From Stenotrophomonas cyclobalanopsidis (GTDB lineage Bacteria; Pseudomonadota; Gammaproteobacteria; Xanthomonadales; Xanthomonadaceae): a stretch of 64,000 bases of DNA. The translations under genes were made by a program, and so were the position numbers. The notes under the pieces were generated by a model, which was given only the letters and a program-made list of their open reading frames with translations, was not told where the DNA came from and did not search any database. Location: NCBI RefSeq assembly GCF_008710035.1, contig NZ_VYKI01000015.1, forward strand, positions 17,578 to 81,577, read 5' to 3'. Shown here in pieces: positions 1 to 6,076 of the stretch; the stretch's first letter is position 1; each line of letters starts with the position of its first letter.

Positions 1-44
1 TTACCCCCCCCCATCGTGCTCGGTTTTGCCGCCCGTGGCCCCCG

Positions 45-71
45 CCCCCCCCCCCCCCCCCCCCCCCCCCC
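45..71. repeat. Homopolymer tract of 27 C
   Basis: There are 27 uninterrupted C residues, preceded by a further C-rich stretch and a 9-C run at 4-12. Positions 1-106 hold no convincing gene, only these tracts and one palindrome. Such a tract is either a slippage-prone locus or an assembly or basecalling artefact; the sequence alone cannot decide. Confidence 0.9.
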
Positions 72-85
72 TCGACTCTACAAAG

Positions 86-110
86 GCAGTCGAGCATGGC
101 TCGACTCTAC
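86..110 (-). repeat. SMAG/REP palindrome, TCGAGC-ATG-GCTCGA family
   Basis: This is an imperfect palindrome with arms TCGAGC and GCTCGA, ending in CTAC on the plus strand, so its GTAG head is on the minus strand. The TAG of that head is the stop codon of the peptidase gene next to it (107-109). The layout matches the GTAG-headed repeats (SMAG) described for S. maltophilia. Confidence 0.85.
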
Positions 111-2569
111 CGTGCGTTTTTGACGTAGGTGTCGAACCAGTTCAACATTTCCGACACCAGCTGCTCGTTCGATTCCAGCGCGGTGTACCAGTGCGGTTCG
201 TTCGGCAGCATCACCAGGCGGGTGGTGCCGCCGTTGCCACGGATGGCCTGGTACAGCTTGCGCGACTGGAACGGCTCGGTACCCGGGTTGGCATCGTCTT
301 CGCCATGGACCAGCAGCAGCGGCAGCTTGATCCTGTCGGCGTAGAAGAACGGCGAGGCCTTCAGGTACACGTCCTGCGCCTGCCACACCGAGCGACGCTC
401 GTTCTGGAAGCCGAACGGGGTGAACGTCTTGTTGTACGAGCCGCTGGTCGCCACGCCGGCCTTGAACAGGTCGGTGTGGGCGATCAGGTTGGCAGTCATC
501 AGGCCACCGTGGCTGTGGCCGGTGACACCGATGCGGTTGCGGTCGACCACGCCCATGTCCACGGCCTTGTCCACCGCCGCCTTGGCGTCGGCTTCCAGCT
601 GCTCCAGGTAGGTGTCATAGGCGGTCTTCGGGTCGCCGACGATCGGGAACGAGGCGTTGTCGATGATCGCGTAGCCGGCCAGCAGCATCAGGCGGTACGG
701 CTGCAGACGGGTGAAGGTCTGCTGCGAACCGGACACTTGGCCGGCCTGGGCGGCGTTGGCGAAGTCGGCCGGGTACGCATACAGGATCGCCGGCACGCGC
801 TGGCCCTCCTTGTAGCCCGGCGGGGTGTACAGGGTGAAGGACAGATCCACGCCGTCGGCGCGCTTGTAGGTCACCAGCTGCTTCTTGATCTGGCGCACTT
901 CCGGGGTCGGGTCGACCAGCTTGGTCAGCGCGGTGGCGGTGGATGCGAACTGCGCCTCGCCGTCCTTTGCTGCGGCAACCGCCTCGCCCTGCTGGCGCAC
1001 GAACGCGTTCGGCGCGTCCATCACCGACTGGTGCCAGGTCAGGTAACGGCCCGGGGTGTTGCTGAAACCGAGGAACTGCTCGTAGGCATCGGCATCGCTG
1101 CGGAACAGGCGCTCGCTCTTCAGCGAACCCAGGTCCAGACGGTCGAGGAACGGACGATCGCCCTGCGGCGAAGCGCCCTGCCCGCGCAGGAACACGAAAT
1201 TGCCTTCCTGGCGAACGACCGCGGCGCCGTTGGGCAGGCGCTTGAACACCAGCTTGCCCGGATCGCCGTACAGCTCATCGCTGGACATGTCCCACAGCAG
1301 GCGGCCTTCCTTCTTCGGCTGGTCGACATCGACGATGCGGGTCTGCACCCAGTGGCGGTTCTCGTCGTTCTCGAACATGAAGGACACCGCCGGATCCGCC
1401 GACCAGGCCAGGCCTTCGAAACGCTGTGCGGTGCGGGCGATTTCCACCGGCTTGCCGTTGAACGGGGCCTTCAGCATCAGCACGCGGTCACGGTGCGGCA
1501 CGCTTACCTTCCAGTCGCCCTTGTCGAGCGCTTCGGCATAGACCAGGGTGGCCGGATCGGTGGAGCGCCAGTCGAAACCACGCGGGCCTTCCGGCACGCC
1601 GTGCACGGGCACGCGGTCGGCCAGCGGCAGGCTGGCGATGGCGGTGGTCTTGCCACTGGCGATGTCCAGCACCGCAACATCGTTGGCGAAGCGCTGGTAG
1701 GTCACCGCGTGCGAGAACGGCGGTTTGATCGATTCGGTCAGCACGTGCACGCCATCAGGCGCGGCGCTGACGTCATTGAAGATGGCGGCGCTGCCGACCG
1801 GGCGCATCTTGCCACTGGTGGTGTCGACCACGGCCAGCTGCGAGGCGCCGTAGTAGGCGAACAGCTTTTCGTCATGCGCGCTGGCCAGCGTGTCGCGGGC
1901 TTCGTAGGTGCTGCTTTCGCCGCTGCTGCCCAGCGATTCCTGCGCGTCCGGACCGGTCGGCACGCCGCCGTCGGACGGGGCTGCGCCCTGGTTGGCCGGC
2001 ACCAGCTTCACCAGCAGGTTCTGGCTGCCACCCAGCCATTGCACGGTGCTGCCGAAAATCGGATTGAGCTGCACGCCCGGCATCTGCTTGACCTGGCCGG
2101 TGGCTGCATCACCCACCCACAACTGCACGCTGCTATCGACCGCGTTCTGGAACGCGAAGTGGCTGCCATCGGCCGACCACTGCGCCGCACCGGCACAGCC
2201 CTGCGGCAGATCGACCTTGGTGGTCTTGCCGCTGGCAATTTCGACCAGGCTGAAATCTGCGACGCAGGCCGGAATGCCGTAACCACCGGCGGTGTCGTGG
2301 CGGCTGCGGTTCTTCGGTTCCAGGCGCACGCCGGCCAGCTTCAGGTAGGGCTGTGCCACACGGGCGATGGATGGATAGGTCTGCGCGGTGGTCAGCAGCA
2401 GGCGCTGCCCGCTCGGATCGACATTCGGCGCCGGCGGCGGCGGAGCCTTCAGCACCTTGAGCAGGTGCTCCGGCGGCTTTGCGTAGTCGGCAAGCGCCGG
2501 GCCAGCGGCCAAGAGGCCGACGGTGGCAACGGCAATGGCCGCCGCCAGAGAGGTGCGATGGATGAGCAT
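107..2569 (-). CDS. Secreted S9 (prolyl oligopeptidase family) serine peptidase
   Basis: A predicted exported peptidase of 820 residues. The N-terminus is a signal peptide (basic MLIHRTS, an Ala/Leu/Val-rich core, AGPALA before the mature part). A beta-propeller-like region follows and the alpha/beta hydrolase domain is C-terminal. The nucleophile sits in GHSHGG (Ser about 686), the acid in HGEDD (about 758) and the His in EPHWY (about 793), the S9 order. It resembles the glutamyl-peptidase-like S9 proteins more than classical POP, because of the His in GHSHGG. The start at 2569 is chosen for the signal peptide and an upstream AGGGGA; a longer frame upstream lacks both. The stop codon TAG is part of the adjacent SMAG palindrome. 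The exact substrate specificity is not readable from the sequence. Confidence 0.9.
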   Translation of the reverse strand: MLIHRTSLAAAIAVATVGLLAAGPALADYAKPPEHLLKVLKAPPPPAPNVDPSGQRLLLTTAQTYPSIARVAQPYLKLAGVRLEPKNRSRHDTAGGYGIPACVADFSLVEIASGKTTKVDLPQGCAGAAQWSADGSHFAFQNAVDSSVQLWVGDAATGQVKQMPGVQLNPIFGSTVQWLGGSQNLLVKLVPANQGAAPSDGGVPTGPDAQESLGSSGESSTYEARDTLASAHDEKLFAYYGASQLAVVDTTSGKMRPVGSAAIFNDVSAAPDGVHVLTESIKPPFSHAVTYQRFANDVAVLDIASGKTTAIASLPLADRVPVHGVPEGPRGFDWRSTDPATLVYAEALDKGDWKVSVPHRDRVLMLKAPFNGKPVEIARTAQRFEGLAWSADPAVSFMFENDENRHWVQTRIVDVDQPKKEGRLLWDMSSDELYGDPGKLVFKRLPNGAAVVRQEGNFVFLRGQGASPQGDRPFLDRLDLGSLKSERLFRSDADAYEQFLGFSNTPGRYLTWHQSVMDAPNAFVRQQGEAVAAAKDGEAQFASTATALTKLVDPTPEVRQIKKQLVTYKRADGVDLSFTLYTPPGYKEGQRVPAILYAYPADFANAAQAGQVSGSQQTFTRLQPYRLMLLAGYAIIDNASFPIVGDPKTAYDTYLEQLEADAKAAVDKAVDMGVVDRNRIGVTGHSHGGLMTANLIAHTDLFKAGVATSGSYNKTFTPFGFQNERRSVWQAQDVYLKASPFFYADRIKLPLLLVHGEDDANPGTEPFQSRKLYQAIRGNGGTTRLVMLPNEPHWYTALESNEQLVSEMLNWFDTYVKNAR

Positions 2570-2701
2570 CCTTGATCCCCTGGGGTGTGATTGGGCACCC
2601 GCCAGACAGCGGGCATCGGCCGAATCTAGCACCCCGGGGTGGGTTGTGAATGGGCCGGAAGGACTAGTGGCCGGATGCTGCAAACCCCACCGGCCCTCGC
2701 C

Positions 2702-3031
2702 TTACTGCTGCGCGTGCAGGTCCCACGTGGTCAGGTAATCGGGGTCGACCACGATCTCGCCGCCCGAGCGCAGCCGGTACTCACCCGGTTCCGCGGGCCG
2801 GTACTGGTCGAGCATCGGCGGCAGGTAACGTTCATGGCCATCGGCCTCGTCGGCCAGCACCACGCCTTCCTCGGCACTGATGCGCAGCACCGTGCCCGAA
2901 TACTGCTGCTGGTCCCGCATCTGGCCATCGCCGCCGTAGCGGGTAATGCCCACCAGTACCACTTTGCCGATCATCTGTTCGACCTTGGCGTCGTCCAGGG
3001 TCGGCAGCAGGGGAATGGATTCGTCATTCAT
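2702..3031 (-). CDS. Conserved hypothetical protein, small acidic
   Basis: A 109-residue soluble protein with a clear GGAGGTG ribosome binding site before the ATG. The composition is acidic, with a central segment of alternating hydrophobic residues that suggests a small beta-barrel fold. There is no signal peptide or membrane segment. I do not recognise a functional family. It is divergent from the HipA-like gene downstream; the 153 bp between them (3032-3184) contain a TAGAAT box but no good -35 element. Confidence 0.75.
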   Translation of the reverse strand: MNDESIPLLPTLDDAKVEQMIGKVVLVGITRYGGDGQMRDQQQYSGTVLRISAEEGVVLADEADGHERYLPPMLDQYRPAEPGEYRLRSGGEIVVDPDYLTTWDLHAQQ

Positions 3032-3184
3032 GGGTGCACCTCCAATGCCTGCAAGTACATCGTGGAAACGCTTGAAGGATGGCAGCTCTCGTACACCACG
3101 GCCATCCTGGCCGGTTCATGCTCCCCAAGGCTGGATGCTGCCACCGCAGGCGGCAGGGTGGAGTGAAGACTGTAGAATTCGTTC

Positions 3185-3961
3185 ATGCGCGCCGTTCATG
3201 CCCTCCGCTACATCACCCCGCTCCGCGAAGGGGGCTCGCTGCCCGCCGTGGTCGAGACCGACGACGACGGCATGGCCGTGCTCAAGTTCCGTGGCGCTGG
3301 CCAGGGTCCGAAGGCACTGATCGCCGAGCTGATCGCCGGCGAAATGGCCCGCTCGGTCGGCCTGCCGATTCCGGAAATCCTGTTCGTGGAGCTGGACAGC
3401 GAGTTCGCCCGCACCGAACCGGACCCTGAAATCCAGGACCTGATCCGTGCCAGCGAGGGCCTGAACCTGGGCCTGGATTACCTGCCCGGCGCGATCAACT
3501 ACGATCCGGCCGCGATGCCGGTGGATGCGGACCTGGCCTCGCGCCTGGTCTGGTTCGATGCGTTCACCAGCAATGTCGATCGCACCACGCGCAACCCCAA
3601 CCTGATGGTCTGGCACCGCAAGCTGTACCTGATCGACCACGGTGCGGCGATGTACTTCCATCACGACTGGGCCAACGCCGGCGACGCCTGCGAAAAGCCC
3701 TTCGTACTGATCCGCGACCACGTGCTGCTGCCGTTTGCCAGCCGCATTGCCGAGGTGGATGCCGAGCTGGCCGCGCGCCTGCCCGATGCGGAAATCGAGC
3801 GCATCGTCGGCCTGGTGCCGGACAGCTGGCTGGTGGACGAACCGGCCTTCGACAGCCCGCAGGCCTACCGCCAGGGCTACATCAACTACCTCAAGCACCG
3901 CCTGAAGGTGCGTGCGGTGTTCGTGCAGGAGGCCGTCCGTGCCCACGCTGCACACGTATGA
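3185..3961 (+). CDS. HipA-like protein kinase
   Basis: A 258-residue protein resembling the short HipA-like kinases, which carry only the kinase core and lack the N-terminal subdomain of classical HipA. The candidate ATP-binding lysine is in VLKFRG (Lys34). The catalytic-loop equivalent is SNVDRTTRNPNL (Asp132) and the metal-binding motif is LIDHGAAMYFHH (Asp151). Its 3' end overlaps the next gene by 23 bp, so the two are very probably cotranslated. Classical HipA phosphorylates glutamyl-tRNA synthetase; the substrate of this short family is not known to me. No HipB-like DNA-binding antitoxin is next to it, so a toxin role should not be assumed. No strong ribosome binding site precedes the ATG. 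Confidence 0.85.
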   Translation: MRAVHALRYITPLREGGSLPAVVETDDDGMAVLKFRGAGQGPKALIAELIAGEMARSVGLPIPEILFVELDSEFARTEPDPEIQDLIRASEGLNLGLDYLPGAINYDPAAMPVDADLASRLVWFDAFTSNVDRTTRNPNLMVWHRKLYLIDHGAAMYFHHDWANAGDACEKPFVLIRDHVLLPFASRIAEVDAELAARLPDAEIERIVGLVPDSWLVDEPAFDSPQAYRQGYINYLKHRLKVRAVFVQEAVRAHAAHV

Positions 3962-4331
3962 CTATGCGGTCATCCGCGTGGTACCGCGGGTGGAACGCGA
4001 AGAGTTCATCAACGTCGGGGTGATCGTCTCCTGCCCCGGCGCACGCCATCTGGAAGCCGCGATCGAGATCGATGCAGCGCGCCTGCGGGCGTTCGCGCCG
4101 ACGCTCGACCTGGAAGCGCTGCAGCCGTGGCTGGATGCCATCGTGGCGATCTGCCGCGGCGACGCCAACGCCGGCCCTATCGCACAGCTGCCCGCGCGTG
4201 CGCGCTTCCATTTCCTTACGGCCAAGCGCAGCTCGATCGTGCAGATGTCCAGCACGCACGTCGGCCGCACCGCCGATCCGGCGGGCGTGGTCGAGCACCT
4301 GATGACGAAGATGGTGCGGGTGCCGCGCTGA
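3939..4331 (+). CDS. DUF3037 family protein, partner of HipA-like kinase
   Basis: A 130-residue protein with the DUF3037 opening TYDYAVIRVVPRVEREEF and a following INVGVIV strand. The GTG at 3939 is chosen because CAGGAGG precedes it at good spacing and because the homologous part begins right after it. The gene starts inside the end of the HipA-like gene (23 bp overlap), so expression should be coupled. To my knowledge HipA-like and DUF3037 genes recur as neighbours, which suggests a functional pair, possibly an effector with its modulator or substrate. That role is inference. Confidence 0.85.
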   Translation: MPTLHTYDYAVIRVVPRVEREEFINVGVIVSCPGARHLEAAIEIDAARLRAFAPTLDLEALQPWLDAIVAICRGDANAGPIAQLPARARFHFLTAKRSSIVQMSSTHVGRTADPAGVVEHLMTKMVRVPR

Positions 4332-4376
4332 CGGGGTTGGCTGACGGGGTGCGGCCGACTGGATGACGTCGACAGG

Positions 4377-4461
4377 GTAGAGTCGACCGTTGGTCGACTA
4401 CCGCGCACAGCGCGGGGCTTCGGTGGATCGTAAATTGCCGTCGACCAACGGTCGACTCTAC
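4377..4461. repeat. Inverted pair of SMAG palindromes, TCGACCGTTGGTCGA family
   Basis: Two palindromes with core TCGACCGTTGGTCGA face each other (GTAG at 4377, CTAC ending at 4461), separated by about 40 bp. This is the bipartite (BIME-like) arrangement of REP sequences. The right-hand CTAC provides the stop codon of the small broken frame at 4458-4684. Confidence 0.85.
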
Positions 4462-4684
4462 CCCCGGTCACGCTCGGTCTGCTGCGCCAGCACCAGCAGC
4501 TTCGCCTGCAATGGCGTGCTCTCACGCACCTCCAGCAGCTTCAGTGGGCCGGTGGACTCGCGGAACTCCAGGTAATCCTGCGGGGTGCTGCCGTCCTTCT
4601 TGGCGCAGCGTGCGCGGCGCCCATGCACAGCAGCATCAACAGCGCCCACAGCAAGGGGCGGGCGGAAAGACAGCGCACGAACAT
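4458..4684 (-). pseudogene. Small exported protein, frameshifted
   Basis: The ATG at 4684 opens a frame that reads a signal peptide (basic start, a long Leu/Met/Ala core, GAAHA cleavage region) but then loses coding character and stops. From about codon 26 another frame has typical high-GC codon choice and encodes about 50 residues, with DGSTPQDYLEFRESTGPLKL and a C-terminus of AQQTERDRG. A single frameshift would join them into a small secreted protein of about 75 residues. The downstream frame ends on TAG inside the SMAG palindrome. Function unknown. A sequencing error could explain the break, as could decay next to the repeat cluster. Confidence 0.5.
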
Positions 4685-4820
4685 TGCGATTCGTTCGCAG
4701 ACGAGGCGTGACGCCATCCTAGCCCAACGCCACGACGGGGTAGAGTCGACCGTTGGTCGACTGCCCTTCGCGACCCGCTGAAACCCCGCGCTGCGCGCTA
4801 TAGTCGACCAACGGTCGACT

Positions 4821-4925
4821 CTACCCCGCCTCGATGTCATCCAGCGGCCAGCGACACCATCCGTACGGGCATTCCCCCAGCCGGGTTGCCAGTCCTGCAC
4901 GGATGGGATTGGCCAGCACGAATAT
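4821..4925 (-). pseudogene. RAYT 3' fragment, copy 1
   Basis: On the minus strand this reads LANPIRAGLATRLGE followed by CPYGWCRWPLDDIEAG and TAG. It is closely related to the last 33 residues of the intact RAYT at 5316-5783. Homology stops upstream of the LANP motif. It is part of the 241-bp tandem unit and has no start or catalytic motif. Confidence 0.85.
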
Positions 4926-5061
4926 GGCGATTCCTTCGCAGACGAGGTGTGCGACCATCCTAGCCCAACGCTACGACGGGGTAGAGTCGACCGTTGGTCG
5001 ACTGCCCTTCGCGACCCGCTGAAACCCCGCGCTGCGCGCGATAGTCGACCAACGGTCGACT

Positions 5062-5166
5062 CTACCTCGCCTCGGTGTCATCCAGCAGCCAGCGACACCA
5101 TCCGTACGGGTATTCCCCCAGCCGGGTTGCCAGTCCTGCACGGATGGGATTGGCCAGCACGAATAT
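5062..5166 (-). pseudogene. RAYT 3' fragment, copy 2
   Basis: A second copy of the RAYT C-terminal fragment, almost identical to copy 1 and exactly 241 bp further on. Its TAG stop also lies in the CTAC end of the neighbouring palindrome. The two fragments resemble each other more than the intact gene, so the tandem duplication was probably of an already diverged fragment. Confidence 0.85.
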
Positions 5167-5315
5167 GGCGATTCCTTCGCAGACGAGGTGTGCGACCATC
5201 CTAGCCCAACGCTACGATGGGGTACAGTCGACCGTTGGTCGACTGCCCTTCGCAACTGTCCTTCGCGACCCGCTGAAACCCCGCGCTGCGCGCGATAGTC
5301 GACCAACGGTCGACT

Positions 5316-5783
5316 CTACCCCGCCTCGATGTCATCCAGCGGCCAGCGACACCACCCATAGGGGTACTCGCCCAGCGTAACTGCCAATCCTGCCCTTATG
5401 GGATTGGCCAGGATATAGCGCGCATGTTTGTGGAGCGACTCTTCAGTACGGATCGCGTGGTCGTAGTAGCCCGCGTGCCAGACGGCGCCGGCGCTCCCGC
5501 GGTGCTGGTTGATGAGCAGGCCACTGCGCGACTTGAAGCGCTGCACGCAGTATCCGAGCGACTTTTCACGGAGCTGGAACAACCAATGCAGGTGGTCAGG
5601 TATGATTACCCACGCGAACGAGGTGGTCAGGCCTTGATCGTCCAATGCTTCCAGCACCTGCATGAGGATGTGGGCGTGACCGGGATCGTCGAAAATCCGA
5701 CAACGATCCCTGCAGACCATCGTGATTGCGTACACGTTGCCGACGATGGAGCGCCGACCGACGAGGAGTTGTGGACTGGGCAT
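5316..5783 (-). CDS. REP-associated tyrosine transposase (RAYT)
   Basis: A Y1-type HUH single-strand transposase of 155 residues, a domesticated relative of IS200/IS605 TnpA. The His pair is in IPDHLHWLFQL, and the catalytic Tyr region follows at WHAGYYDHAIRTEESL with the typical ARYILANPIRAGL after it. The start at 5783 (MPSPQLL) matches the start of the second RAYT locus in this window; an ATG 27 bp upstream is also possible. The gene is surrounded by TCGACCGTTGGTCGA palindromes on both sides (4377-5319 and 5870-6072). These are its probable DNA substrates, since RAYT proteins cut REP sequences next to GTAG. The stop codon TAG is inside a palindrome head. Confidence 0.93.
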   Translation of the reverse strand: MPSPQLLVGRRSIVGNVYAITMVCRDRCRIFDDPGHAHILMQVLEALDDQGLTTSFAWVIIPDHLHWLFQLREKSLGYCVQRFKSRSGLLINQHRGSAGAVWHAGYYDHAIRTEESLHKHARYILANPIRAGLAVTLGEYPYGWCRWPLDDIEAG

Positions 5784-5869
5784 GTGGTTGAACATGCCCG
5801 TTGTGGTCACCTTCTGGCATCGGCGCGATGCCGGTTCAGCCTATAGGGAAAAGACCCGACGCCGGCTGG

Positions 5870-6072
5870 GTAGAGTCGACCGTTGGTCGACTGCCCGGCG
5901 CAGCGCAGGTCTTGGCACCTCGCGAAGGGCAGTCGACCAACGGTCGACTCTACCTGGCGCAGCGCGAGGTCCTGGCGTGCCGCGAAGGGCAGTCGACCAA
6001 CGGTCGACTTTACCCGGCGCAGCGCAGGTCGTGGCACCTCGCGAAGGGCAGTCGACCAACGGTCGACTCTTC
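5870..6072. repeat. Four SMAG palindromes in an array
   Basis: Palindromes with core TCGACCGTTGGTCGA lie at 5870-5894 (GTAG head), 5929-5953, 5989-6013 and 6048-6072 (CTAC ends; the last two degenerate to TTAC and CTTC). The last three are direct repeats about 60 bp apart, with related spacers containing GGCGCAGCGC and CGCGAAGGGC. The array lies between the RAYT start and the 3' end of the glucose dehydrogenase gene. Confidence 0.88.
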
Positions 6073-6076
6073 CCCA

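Larger units (their letters stand above)
4687..5422. repeat. Tandem 241-bp repeat (about three copies) ending in RAYT
   Basis: Landmarks recur at exactly 241 bp: the CGATTC box at 4687, 4928 and 5169, and the first palindrome head at 4740, 4981 and 5222. Each unit holds about 55 bp that also lie just upstream of the small broken gene, an inverted pair of TCGACCGTTGGTCGA palindromes, and about 105 bp matching the 3' end of the RAYT gene. The third copy runs into the intact RAYT gene, carries a 13-bp insertion near 5250, and has GTAC instead of GTAG as its first head. Confidence 0.9.

Noticed and set aside
26..2575. Open frame of 849 codons opposite the S9 peptidase, plus similar long frames opposite gyrA, ligA, smc and metH
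   Set aside because: Same cause: GC-driven antisense openness. The products are rich in Arg/His/Gln/Val without domains, and no ribosome binding sites or spacing support them.
3185..3961. Calling the HipA-like gene a HipBA toxin
   Set aside because: The N-terminal HipA subdomain and a HipB gene are both missing, so the persistence-toxin label would go beyond the evidence.
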